Source: Dipteronia dyeriana (taxonomy: Eukaryota > Streptophyta > Magnoliopsida > Sapindales > Sapindaceae). From it: DNA of 64,000 bases. Under the pieces are notes generated by a model, which saw only the letters and a program-made list of their open reading frames with translations, searched no databases and was not told where the DNA came from. Both the position numbers and the translations under genes were made by a program. Shown here piece after piece: positions 10,852-22,071 of the stretch (positions within the stretch are counted from its first letter, which is position 1; every line of letters starts with the position of its first letter). The stretch spans positions 40,425,098-40,489,097 of the forward strand of contig CM065297.1 of assembly GCA_032871835.1 (NCBI GenBank). The letters are read 5' to 3'.

Positions 10852-11689
10852 TTTATTTTGTTGAATTATGTTGTTACCTAGTTTGGTATCGATTTTTATT
10901 TAGTTTAGGGTATTTTGATAAATTTTTCCATTTAGGTTAGATGTTTTAAATTGTCGTGGCAAGTTTTTGATGTATATAGGTACAAGGAACCAAATTTTGG
11001 AAATTTTATGGCAGGTTTGGCGTTTGGATTTCAGAGGAATATGCAACTTGAGAGGCTACTTCCTCAAGTAGTCAAAATGTTGCTTGCACAGTATTAGGAT
11101 TTCAGAGGTCATGGCAACTTGCACATAAGTGACTTATACGTCGCCTATAAAGTCTCCTCAATGTCAACCACTTATCCAAACGATAACGTTTCGACCAAGG
11201 AGACTTGAGAAAATTGACTTATATGTCACCTTCCATGTTGCTTCCGCAAAAATTCTGGGCAAAAACGAGGTCGACGAATTGTGCCCTAAATCACTCTAAA
11301 ACTCATTTTCTTCTCTCAAGTGATGGTATCAAGGTCTTCAATCAAAGGTAATTCAATTAAAGTTATCTAGGATGGTATCAAAGTACATTTTGCACTCATG
11401 ATTGAATACTTTTGTTGCATTATTACTCTTGAATTGTGTGAGCTCTTTGGAGAAGTTTTGAGGAAGCTTTAGGAATTTAGTGGATATTTGGTGGGATTCC
11501 TAGTGTATTTGGACTATTTTATTGATTATTTTGCTTTGGAGAAGCGTTTTAGGGGTGTGGTTTGTGTTGTGTGCAATTTTGTAAAACTTTAGAGGTGTGT
11601 TGGTGGTGTTGGCCGAATTTCCTAATTTGGTTGCCTTCTTGTTGTTTGTAAATTCAAAGGAAGAAGTCACAACAAGTTAGGCAAGGTTC
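10852..11689 (+). other. Spacer of the Athila-like element
   Basis: Lies between the pol stop and the downstream ORF. It holds no open frame of note; it is T-rich and includes direct-repeat-like 'gcaacttg' and 'acttatacgtcgcc/acttatatgtcacc' words. This position corresponds to the non-coding gap seen between pol and the env-like or accessory ORF in Athila elements. Confidence 0.5.
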
Positions 11690-12258
11690 TATTAATGGTA
11701 AGAAGTATAGGAAAGGACAGAGTTCCAGAACCCGTGGAAATGAACCGATTGATCCAATTCTAGGAGCCCCGAACTCGGACTTTCCTAACTGTTTCAGGAA
11801 ATTCTTAGAGAGAATGCTTCGCCCATAGAGGGGTATTAATTTGGATGTCCTTGGTGCTACCTTTGTTGCTCGTACTGTAGAAATTATGGGTTGGGGAGGA
11901 TTTGTCCAAACTCCTAATCTTGCAGCCCAGAGTTAGTGTATGAGTTTTATGTTTCTATGGTTCCGCATTGGTTATCAAAAGAGCCCCAGTTATCATCCAA
12001 GGTCGTGAGGTCTTGATCATAACTGAATGGATCAATGAGTTATTTGGAAACCTAAATATTCCAGACTTTATTGACCAGCTTCCACACCATGAGCATGTCA
12101 CCCCCCTCAATAAGAAGTTGGCAGCTGATTTTAGGATTGACAGGATGCAGCAGTGGGACACTTACCGGTTTACGACTAAAGATGGATGCAACTTTCTGGT
12201 ATTTGCTTTTAAACATCTCACTGACTCTGAGCACCTACCGCATAGTAGTTCACTATGA
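11690..12258 (+). pseudogene. Athila-like 3' ORF (putative plant transposon protein)
   Basis: The stretch after 11690 reads in pieces as a plant transposon protein found 3' of pol in Athila elements. The clearest part (11968-12210) contains VIIQGREVLIITEWINELFG, then LNIPDFIDQL, LNKKLAADFRIDRMQQWDT and CNFLVFAFKHLTD. Stops near 11827 and 11938 and a frameshift near 12230 break it. The role of this protein is not settled; it has been described as env-like or as a 'putative plant transposon protein'. The right end is cut by the copia LTR that begins at 12277. The family call is by motif likeness and position. Confidence 0.6.
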
Positions 12259-13154
12259 GCCAGCCCGACATATTTTTGTTGGAACTTTGTTCACTAGTAA
12301 CGCACTAGAAATAGGTTTTAAATTTTTTTATAAAGATCAGAAACGATCTTGGATCAGTGAACTTGGGATCGTAATTTTTCGAAACTTATACATATAAAAT
12401 TATTACATTAACAAAATATCTATAAATACAGGAAATTGAAATCAATATAAACAGAAGAAGATGTTAGAATCTTACCAACGTTTGGAGGCTCTTCACTTCT
12501 TGTAATGCCTCTGGTCTGTACCACTCGATCTTCCTCGCTATATCTCGGGACTGATAACTGCATTTGGATGCATCACGATCTTATGAACTTGAATGGAGGA
12601 TGTAAAGAAAAGATGAAAAAACTATTTCTTCAAAGTCCAAACCAACTAGAACAATACTAGTTAAAATTATTAACAACATATTTTTCTCTTTTGTTTGATA
12701 CACAGTGCACAACACACACCGTAAAGAAAAATTTGTGTTTTTGTCTTTTATTTTTCTCTTTAGGGATTCACACACAGTTCCAGACAACCGCAATCAAAAA
12801 ACAAACCGACACTTTGATGTATATTTCTTTGTTTTTTAAACTCAACGCATGCATTTAAAAAGACATGATCAGATTTTTCCTTAATATGTGTTAATATGTC
12901 TTTAAAATTGATAACTAATATCATTCGTTTTTTTTTTCAAAAGACAATATATATATCCAAAAAAAATTATTTGATTGTGAAACTTTTTTCAAAATATCTC
13001 ATATTTTTAAAATATAATTAAGTATCTGTTTTTTAATTTAAACATTTTAAATTAAGTTTCATATATTTAATTTGATAAAATAAAGTAATCGTATTATCAT
13101 ATTCTATTTAAAATCAAATATCAACTAACACCCTTCATTTAGTGATTAATAAAA

Positions 13155-14511
13155 TTGTTATTGGCAAATTCTAGACAATGTGACAAGTTAGCAAAAGATT
13201 AGGGTCGGAGGTGCCACATCACTAGAAGACGATCAGATTGAATCAACCCAAGTAGGTCGGAGAAGACCTGACCAGTTCCCCCGACTAAGATAGCATAAAC
13301 GATCGGGTTAGAAGATCCGTTCGTGTCGTTAAGATGGTTAGGGCCAAGGTTGGGATCGGGTAAAATCGTTGATCGAGGAAAACTGGAATGGTCAGAAGAA
13401 ATAGGCAGTCGGATGTGTGGCATGTGGATAGCAATCAGACTTGATGAAACCATGACCTAAATACGCAGAGGGAGAGTCCTACTGAAAAAAGACGTTCAGA
13501 AGCATGCTTTGATAAGGAATTAAATTTCTTTACAAGTATCAAAGTCTAAATCGAGCAAGGAATTCAATACGATAAAAAGACAACTAGCGTAAAACTTGGA
13601 AAAGGGATATTACGATTCTAATAAGTCAGAGTTTCATTAAACAACAAGAACTTTTCTCACTTGTACACGAAGAATTAGGGTTCCATGCATGTATTATAAC
13701 GCCCGTAAAGGGATGAACACAAATTAAATAGCAAGAGCGTAAGAGAGATTGAGTTTGTAATCTTCTTTTAACATAGTGAATTTTCCTTACTGTTATCGAT
13801 AACCGTGGATATTTCCTCACATTAGGGTGTTATGACGTAAAATTCTATGTCTTATTTATTTTTTCGTTTACCTTTTATATGCAATCAGTTATTATTTTAT
13901 ATTAATTGTATGACGGGAGGTTAATCCCGAAATCACCATCAACAACTGGCACTAGACGGAGGGGCAAACCTCCGCTAGTATTTTATTTATGTGATTTATT
14001 TTGAAATAAGTTAGCTAAAGGTGACACCATGGACACTGGTAGAGACAGAAGTTCATCTATACGTAACAATGATGCTTCGCGTTGCACTAACGTCTAATCC
14101 TGTTAATGTCTACACTACAGGAGAAGACCCATCCTCAAGGACCCTGCCATCCACCAGACCAAATGCTATATGTCCACAGTTGTAGCCACTGGTATCTCTC
14201 TGAAAGCGTTCAAGCAGATCCAGAAGTCCTTGCAAAAATTCATCAAAGATCCGGTTGGGCAGGGAATCAGCATATCAGCCACGACTAACCTAAGTTTACC
14301 ATATCAACTTTTCACGCTGATTGTGGCACATGATCCCAAGATACGTTTCGAGATAGTAGCGGCCACTCGAAGAGTGGCCCAGAAATCTAAAAGAGATAAG
14401 GTGGAACATCATGAAAAATGGGACGTTCGCATAAAAGAGGTGGCCTAGAGGATCGAGAAGCGAGGGAACACCGAGAGTCTAGTTCATGGGAAGACTTAGA
14501 AAGGTACAATG
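13155..14511 (+). mobile_element. Tat-like LTR-D end, primer site and leader inside the copia LTR
   Basis: The part to 13944 resembles LTR-D: 'catagtgaattttcc', 'aaccgtggatatttcctcac' and the terminal 'aatcaccatcaaca' match 33929-35039 and 59348-60254. The LTR end is followed by two bases and tggcactagacggagg, matching the primer site of the minus-strand Tat-like element at 40641. The remaining 0.55 kb would be leader or the beginning of gag. An open stretch at 14170-14448 (ISLKAFKQIQKSLQKFIKDP) has no recognised family. Neither border has a target duplication and copia LTR sequence is missing, so this came with a deletion. Confidence 0.65.
13947..13962 (+). promoter_or_regulatory. Primer-binding site of the Tat-like fragment
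   Basis: tggcactagacggagg lies two bases after the LTR terminus (caaca at 13944). The same TGGCACTAGA start occurs at the expected place in the minus-strand element at 40641-40656. Which tRNA pairs with it cannot be told by eye. The following bases (cggagg...cctccg) could form a six-base-pair hairpin. Confidence 0.6.
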
Positions 14512-15002
14512 GATCACCGTACACTACGGAATGGACCGCAACTGTAGATTAACCACAAATAAAGTACCCATATTTATCTGCTTGCTACAGACTCTTCGTC
14601 TCTTACTATATCCATCTGTATCTGGTATTCATATACACAGTTTGAGATTACATCCGGTAATCTAGGATGTTTATTTATGCACAAGTTATAAAATAAACAA
14701 CAGAACAAAAATGAATTAAACTTTTCTTTTATTTTTTTTATAAATTTATTTACAAATTACATCTTTAGGGTATAAACCCTAACAATCTTCTACTTGCACT
14801 AAAGCATGTGAGACATGTTTCATAACCCTAGACCATCTAGATGCCCCGAAAACACTTTAGCCGATAAGGTCTTCGTAAATGGATTAGCATGATTGTCTTG
14901 TGAGGATATCTTTGTGTCGATCACATCTTCTTTTTGCATTATCTCTCTAATGAGATGATACTTTCTCTCTATATTCTTTCCTCTCTTATGTCTTCTTGGT
15001 TC

Positions 15003-15400
15003 TTAAGAATTAGCCACAACAACACTGTTATCACAATAAAGTGTGATAGGCTTATCTAGATCTGGAACAACTTCCAGATTACTCAAGATCTTACAGAGGC
15101 AAATAGCCTCTTTAGTAGCTTCACAAGCAGCTACATATTCGGCTTCCATGGTGGAGTCAGCAATGTAAGATTGCTTGATAATTCTCCACACAATGGCTCC
15201 ACAATCCAGGGTGAAAACTAATCCAGACATAAATTTCCTAGAATCTTTGTTCGACTGAAAATTAGAATCAGTGTATTCTAACGGTTTCAAATGCTGTTTG
15301 GAATATACTAGTATATAGTTCCTCATTCTCTGAAGATACTTGAGAATTTTCTTGACAGCAACCCAAAGACCTAATCATGGGTTAGGCTGGATCTACTGAC
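15003..15400 (-). pseudogene. Copia RNase H
   Basis: The minus-strand translation runs MRNYILVYSKQHLKPLEYTD, then SNFQSNKDSRKFMSG, CGAIVWRIIKQSYIADSTME, AEYVAACEATKEAI and PITLYCDNSVVVANS. The catalytic acidic residues of RNase H are kept: Asp in YTDSNF, Glu in STMEAEY, Asp in LYCDNS. The frame ends at a stop where 'NSKEPR' is expected, so the last 30 or so residues are cut off. The upstream edge joins RT sequence with stops. The segment is the 3' end of pol, immediately before the 3' LTR. Confidence 0.9.
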
Positions 15401-16196
15401 TACTCTCGTTCAATAGCAGATGTCCGATCTTGTACATAACATAGCATACATGAGACTACTTATTGTCGATGTATACGGTACATGTCTCATATCCTCAACT
15501 TCTTGAGGTGACTTAGGACTCTATTCCCTAGAAAAGTGAACTCCATACCTTGAACGTAAATTACCTTTCTTGAAATTTTGCATCAAAAATCGCATAAGAA
15601 TCTTATCGATATATGATGCAAGATACAATGTTATGAGTTTGTTCTTACGATCCCTTATAAGTTGGATCCCTAGAACACAACTCGCCACTCCCAAATTTTT
15701 CAATTGCGTTTGGCTAGCTAGCCATCTCTTTACTTATAGGACCATCATTCCTAATGAGTATGATGTCAACTATGTATAGGACCAAGAAAACTACTTTTTT
15801 TTCATTGATCCGCTTATAGACACAAGGCTCATTGAAGTTCTGCTCAAAGCCATAGGTTTTGATCAAATCATCAAACCTGATGTTCCATGATCTAGATGCT
15901 TACTTAAGTCCATAGATGGACATCTGCAGCATGTAAAACTTTTGTTAATGATCTGGAGACACGAATCCCTCTAGTTGCATCATATAGATGCTCTCATCAA
16001 AATTGCTATTCAAAAATGCAGTCACGACGTCCATATTTCAAATTTCATAATCGAAGTAGGAATCAATGGATAAGAGAATCCTAATAAACTTAAACATGAC
16101 AACTGGTGAGAAGGTCTCTTCATAATTGACCCCCTCCTTTAAGGTATAACTCATTGCCACTAGCCTTAGCTTGAAGGTCTCAACCTTTTCGTCTGC
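15401..16196 (-). pseudogene. Copia reverse transcriptase, YVDD box destroyed
   Basis: Recognisable minus-strand pieces include MKNLGVASCVLGIQLIRDRK and ASYIDKILMRF (15521-15703), which match the C-terminal RT segment of copia pol. The catalytic box lies at about 15758-15778. There the usual Y-V-D-D reads as Y-I-V-D, so the first Asp is lost. Upstream pieces correspond to '[19 protein letters not shown]' (about 15965-16035) and to an EGVNYEETFSPV-type segment (about 16110-16140). Numerous stops and frame changes show long decay. RT makes the DNA copy of the element RNA. Confidence 0.8.
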
Positions 16197-16541
16197 TCAT
16201 CTCCTTCTCTTGTTGATCAAATTACAGTTTTTGGGTTTTAACCCATCCGGTAAGTCTATAATATCCCCGACTGAGTTAAAGTACATGGAATCCATCTCGA
16301 TATTCATGGCTTTAAGCAATTCCATTTCATTCTTAAATGTCAATAGATCATCCATACTATCAGTAGAGACAACACCTTGCCCCACACTTATACCTAAATA
16401 GCATTCATGTGGTCTTATAACCCTCTTACTACGTCTAGGTGGTAGTGTATCCGGATTAGGAAGCATCTGACTCTCAGATGTTTGTGGATCAATAACCTTT
16501 ATTAATGAACAACTAGTCTCACCAGACTCCAACTCATTCAA
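16197..16541 (-). pseudogene. Copia pol linker between integrase and RT
   Basis: A 114-codon open minus-strand segment contains LPPRRSKRVIRPHECYLGI and AMNIEMDSMYFNSVGDIIDL followed by PDGLKPKNCNLINKRRR. This is the well-conserved join of the integrase tail and the start of RT in copia polyproteins (RRSxRxxRPPxRY, then L-x-A-M-x-x-E-M-D-S-M, D-L-P-x-G-x-K-P-I-G-C-K-W). The Trp and Lys of GCKW are changed to N and L. It has no stop inside and is the best-preserved part of this pol. Confidence 0.85.
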
Positions 16542-17480
16542 TACAATCTTAGAATAAGGTTTACGGTAACTAATATGATTGGCCTCAAGAAATGTTGCAT
16601 TTGTTGATACGTGTTATCTTTGGGACTGTATAAGTGTCCATCTCTGGTTTCCTTAGAGTATCTAACAAACAGGAAAACCACAGACTTGGAGTCTACCTTT
16701 CCACTTCTTTTCTTCAGCACGTGTGCTGGACACCCCTATATACGGAAATGTCACAAACTAGCTTTACAACCATTCCACAACTCTATGGGAGCCTTAGGAA
16801 CATATTTGAATGGCACTACATTCAAAATGTATGCCGTTGTTTGTAAAACAATTTCTCGGAAGGAATTTGGCAATGAACAGAAACTAATCATAGATCTCAC
16901 CATTTCCTACAAGGTTCTATTTCTCCTCTCCACTACACCATTTTACTGAGGTGTACCGGGAGCTGTGAGTTGAGAAACTATCCCATGCTTGACCATGAAG
17001 CCTTCAACTCTTAGTTATGGTACTCACCTACTCGATCCAATCGTAGTGACTTGATAATCCTACCTAATTGATTCTCAACTTCAGCTCAGAATTCTTTAAA
17101 TTTTTTAAATGTTTCAAACTTTCATTGTATCAGGTAAATGTATTTGTATCTTGAGTATTTATCTATAAAGGTGACATAATACTCATAGTCGCCTCTAGCT
17201 CTAACATTTATCGATCAACAGATGTCAGTATGTATGAGCTTCAGTGGCTCTATAGCTCTAAGCCCTTTTCTAGTAAAAGGTCTCTTAGTCATCTTATCTT
17301 CTAAACAGGATTCACAGACAGATAAGGTTTCAGCCTTTAACTCACTTAAAGGTCCACATTTTACTAGTCTGTCTATCCGATCAATGTTGATGTGACCAAG
17401 TCTTAGATGCTAGAGATACGTGTCATTATTTGGAGAAATCTTATGTTGTTTAGTTTTTGGTATTTCAACCTTAAACATTT
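16542..17480 (-). pseudogene. Copia GAG-pre-integrase and integrase core
   Basis: The minus strand shows LGHINIDRIDRLVKCG and SVCESCLEDKMTKRPF (about 17300-17400), the H-H-C-C zinc segment. Next is LIHTDIC with the first catalytic Asp (about 17225), then RIIKSLRLDRVGEYH with the second Asp (about 17040), then an NGVVERRNRT segment carrying the Glu (about 16930-16950), preceded by a stop. A 60-codon open piece, VLKKRSGKVDSKSVVFLFV then RYSKETRDGHLYSPKD (16560-16720), is the integrase C-terminal part. The acidic triad is therefore present but the frame is broken repeatedly. Confidence 0.8.
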
Positions 17481-18440
17481 CGGTGTTGAGTAGTGTAGTA
17501 TGTATTAACGGTTTTAACATATACAAGTTGTTTTTATTAATTCCTGAACAAATATTCAAACCATTCTTTCCAATAATAATGACTTACTATTAAAAGAAAC
17601 AGAATATTTTTGTTCTAACAACTTAGAAACGAAAATCAAATTCCGTGTAAATCTAGGGATATCAAAAACATTGTTCAATAATAGAAAACTATTATTATTA
17701 CAAAAATGAAAATCTTATTGCTCACACTGCTTTGGCTGATACGACATCCCCGGACCCCACACACATTGAGAAGGCTTCTTCCTCTAGCCGTGTCTATGAA
17801 TCAGTCCACTGTAACGAAGAACTAACATAGTTAGTGGCCCCCTAATCAACTATCCAGGGTGAAGATTCATCTTCCCCTCAACATAACTCAAGAACAAGTA
17901 AATAATAGTTACCTTTCTTGGACTTCTTCTTGCCGTGGGCTTTCTTGGGTTTTGGCTTACCCTTCGCCTTCTCAATAGATATCTTCATCTTCTTATTATT
18001 GACTTCTACAGTGTTAATATAGGACATCATGCTCAGAACTTGTTCCCGAACCAATGTACCTTCATTCATGTGAGCGAGCATAGCGAAACAAACAGTTTCG
18101 TTTCACTTTTTCTCAGAGGTCTGCCCAAACATAGCTTGCAATGACTCCATGATTTCGAGTGCTAAAGTCATTGCTTCATGCTTTGTGACAATCACGTCTG
18201 TCATAAAAGCTAACAATTAACAGATATGTTCGGGCCTTCTTATTAGTTAAGACCCAACGTTGGTATGTCTCACGAACTCTTTGCAAGGCATTGGCAGCAA
18301 AAGCTGGAGGACATTCCTCTGTAAGCACGAACTTGAGGTCTTTGGTGACCAATATTGCATTAAATTTTCACTTAGTGTAGCTGTCACCAGTTAATTTATC
18401 GTTTGCGAGAATTTGTAGTAATGGAGAAAACATAATTGCT
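17481..18440 (-). pseudogene. Copia gag and protease start, zinc knuckle missing
   Basis: On the minus strand, gag begins at an ATG near 18432 and reads MFSPLLQILANDKLTGDSYT, a stop in place of the W of 'KW', then VLTEECPPAPAANALQRV. This is the N-terminal half of a plant copia Gag. Near 17878-18081 it continues MLAHMNEGTLVREQVLSMMS and a lysine-rich run ending KKSKKGN. At that point the CCHC knuckle should follow but the sequence jumps towards the protease. Protease is seen at about 17815-17850 as WIVD-stop-GATN, where the catalytic D-S-G has its Ser codon turned into TAG. Gag packages RNA; the protease matures it. Confidence 0.8.
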
Positions 18441-18633
18441 GAAGTAAATAAAACATTCACTCAGTCATTTATTTAAAACAAGTATGAGTGCTTTGGAATA
18501 AATTTAAACATGATGAATGAACATATATAATGAACTAGCACTACTCTAAAACAAGTTACTAAACAACGACAATCTAACATACCACAAAGAAGTGCCGCCT
18601 TAGGGCCGGTCAAGTCTTTTCATGTTAGACCGA

Positions 18634-20834
18634 TGTTGGGATTATGCTCGATAGCAAGAGTGTAATAATGTATTTGATAATCTTTTCATATTAATAAAGT
18701 GATTTCTATTTTAACAAATCTTATAGCATTTATAGTTTAATTATTCTAATTGTCAAAAGTAAATAATCATAAGATCAAAAGACTATGAGAAAAGAAGAAT
18801 TGTTCATACATCTGGATATGTATGAGGTAGACACAATTCTTTAGTTAGTCTTGAATAATATTCACAACTTAAGATAAAAGTTTGGGCGCATTTATCTTGT
18901 TAAAGTTGTAGATTCTCTTGCTAGCATTTGAGTGGGATCAAATGTGCTATGATGAGTCTAAAATCCTCAAAGTGTGGTGTCTTTGGGCAAAAGAATCTAG
19001 TGCACTGGGTACATTGAATTGGATCACAATGAAATACTTTATCTAGAACCGTCAATGGATAAAAGTTTTCATTTGAAGACAATCGGAGAGTCTATCTCAA
19101 TCCTGAGATAAATGATGGACTTATGGTTGCAAGTGTTATCATTTGAGCTATCAATGAGTACGATTATATAGCATAGTCTGTCCTCGGTAGTTTGGTGGTA
19201 TTCATTTGTTAATCGATAGAGGACTTCATTTATAGATATGGATATCGTGGCTCCATTTATAAAATGAGAGTTGAATATCGTCACATGGATGTTTTGAGGT
19301 ATTGGATATTAAATATTAACGTTAAGTGTTCAATAGTGTCTATTAAAACATGGCTTCTGGACAAGTAAAAATATCCAAGTTCAAAATGTGGTCATATGAG
19401 TAAATATGGTAACTTAGAGATTTATAGGCGGTCTATGAGCTCTTTGGGATTACTGATATTCTTCACGAGGATACACTTCCTCCAATAAGGTTGTCTAGGG
19501 TATGAATGAGTAACATCAACTTATTCTACCTTTATTTAAGAGTTCAATTTTAGTTCTTTAGTGGAATGAACTAAAATTAAATAGATCGGACCTAAGTGAA
19601 TCATTTATTGATTGTGATTGGGTTGTGTCTATTGGAGCTTAAATTTAGATAGCCCGCCAAGATCCTTAATCCACACGAACTTGCATGGATCACTTGATAT
19701 GTTCTACCAGACCAATTTAGGGGTCCATTTAGAATTGTATTAAGGCATGTGAACTTGTTTCTTTTTGTAAGACTAGGTCTAGTTCACATGTGGACTTTTT
19801 ATTAAGGTCCAATGGATTTAATAAAATAAGAAACATAATATATGGTCAATATATATGTGTTAGGCGGCAAGGCTATTTAGAATAGCTTAATTATATTATT
19901 TTTATTTTCTTATTTATTAAATGGAAATTAATTAATTTGTTGATTAATTAATTATTTGATTAAAAGTCAAAATCTTTTTCCTAGTAGGAGATGGTCTCCT
20001 AAAATTATACTATTGTTGGTAGTATAAATAATATTAAAGACTATATTTGATAAGTAGATAAATAAAAGAAATTATTTATCTAATCAAATTAGGAAGTCTT
20101 TAATATGGTTACAAATACACTATTGAGTTGGATTAGGAGTCTTGGTATAGGAAAGAATTCCTTTAGGAAAAGGATTCTTAACCACCAAGTAAATCCACCT
20201 AAGGATAGGATTCTTAACCTTTAAGTAAATCTTTATTGGGAGAAGATTTAGTCTCCTATATAAAATACCTATCAAATTCGACAAAAAATGAATTTTTGGT
20301 GTGAGAAGTTGTTTTTATTGTTTTTTATTGTTATATTAAAAAAAAACTTTGTCAACTCATTGTGTGAAGAATTCGGCCAAGCATAGAGAAAAGAGGGAAC
20401 ATTTTTGTTTTCGATAGTACACTAGTATCCTTTGCATCAAAAGGGTTTTGTGTACAACATCGAATCAAGGTTCACGCGAGTTTCAATAAAATTGATTGAT
20501 AATTCAAAAGTGACCGGACGTTCTTGGTTTTCTCTTGGAGGATTATTGTGACTAACAAAGAAGAAGATTTTGTTTGTTTCCATCCTCAGGTATACAATTT
20601 AAAGAAAGGGAGCCCACACTTCTAGGTGATTCACATTCATGATTGGATTGGAAGATCTTGCGGATTCAATTTAGTTCAATCGTCACAAAAAAAAAGTACG
20701 ATACTTTTTATATACATCAATTAATCTAGGGTTAAGGTTCTTGTTATTAAAAGGGAAAATTTTTATTTATACGCAAACCCTAATTTTCTTATTTCTCACA
20801 TTTCCGTTGCGTTTTGAACCGTTTTTTCCCTACA
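18634..20834 (+). mobile_element. LTR-A, complete solo LTR
   Basis: It runs from tgttgggattatgctcgata to gttttttccctaca. The reverse complement copy at 30225-32648 has the same two ends and the same order of internal blocks, which fixes the borders. It interrupts the leader of the minus-strand copia element. The flanking five bases are accga on the left and gccgc on the right and do not match, so either the target duplication has decayed or the LTR arose by recombination between different copies. No internal sequence is attached. Confidence 0.8.
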
Positions 20835-22071
20835 GCCGCGACATTCTCAATCAAATGATATTCTAGAATGACTTTTATTCCCTATCATTCAATCATCGTT
20901 TATTCAGTCAGGTTTTTAATTAACAAAACTTAATAAAAAAACCTTCGTAAGTGTAACCCACAATTTCAGATCTCACGATCTTAATTCGAGAATTACTGCC
21001 TTAGGGCCGGTCAATCCCGAAATACCCTCATAAATCCTATCCATTAGAAAGTCAACATTGGTATTGATCTTTGTGGAAACCCTCATTTGGGATGATGAAA
21101 GCAAAGCCGTCATGAGACCCCACTCAGATCTCACGGTGTTGAACTAGTGATGGAGACTGCTGGATATATATGTCATATATCTCTCGCCCACTCACTATTT
21201 TAAAATAAGGGTTATCTATTATCCATTAATCCAACTAGACTTTACAGGATCAAACGGCTAACCTTAATCAAGTTAAATAGCCCATTAACTAATTCATTAT
21301 TAGAATAAATTTCTATTTAACTAATAAATTATTAATGAATTTTAACTATTAAAAATCTAATATATCAGTGAATAATCTAAGCTTTAGTAAACTATTTACT
21401 ATGGTCAGATTATTTTGTTAGTGTTTACCAAGTTTTAACTATTGAAATTTTAACACTCTATTCGGATCATTTATTATTAGGTTATAAATGAAATTAATCC
21501 TAATTATAATCAATAACCCTATTAATCTAACTTATTAAACTCTTTAAAAACTATATTAATATTAATGAGATTTGTCAAGTTTTTTAACTATTAAAAAAAA
21601 CTAATCACATTTTCATAGTCAATTATGTATTTACAAATATTAATCATATTAAACAAAACACATAAATATTAGACTATGATGCATGTATGACATAACAAAT
21701 ATATTTGTGTAAGCACATATAATTTAAATGACATACGTATGCATGACAATGCTTTTATCATCACATAATATAAAGAATACATTAATTGACCGAGTACTGT
21801 GGATTATTTAACCTAAAATAAAATCTAAAACTACAAAAATATCCCCATGGCATTCCTTGGTCTTCTTGTAACTTCAGAAATCTTCAAATCTCTTCAGGTC
21901 ACTCTGATTCATCTCATGAATCCTTCTCCGTGATTATTACAGGTCTTTAATATAGGTTACAATTTTATTTTACTTTTATTTATAATACAATAACAGTAAA
22001 AAATTAAAAATTAAAAAGTATACAACCCATAAACCCTAAATCCACAGTACCATATAATTAACGATCAATCA
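20835..22071 (-). other. Copia element leader (non-coding)
   Basis: AT-rich sequence between gag and the primer site of the copia element, split off by LTR-A on the left and by the gag-only element on the right. It contains a second copy of the word gccttagggccggtcaa (about 18598 and 21000), showing that the flanks on either side of LTR-A carry related sequence. No open frame of note. Confidence 0.6.

Larger units (their letters stand above)
12277..14784 (-). mobile_element. 3' LTR of the copia element, middle replaced
   Basis: The left edge tgttggaactttgttcac is the reverse complement of the LTR end, and the right edge ...ataaaccctaaca that of the LTR start (TGTTAGGGTTTATACC on the minus strand). 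It matches the 5' LTR from 29606 and the other copies at 44088-45682 and 47613-49619. Adjacent on the right is atcttctacttgc, the decayed polypurine tract (GTGGGAGAT in the better copy at 45683). About 900 bp of LTR centre, equivalent to 44495-45395, is absent and its place is taken by gypsy sequence (about 13155-14511). Confidence 0.85.

Noticed and set aside
18629..20839. Target duplication around the + strand LTR-A
   Set aside because: accga and gccgc share only the inner ccg; not enough to call a duplication.
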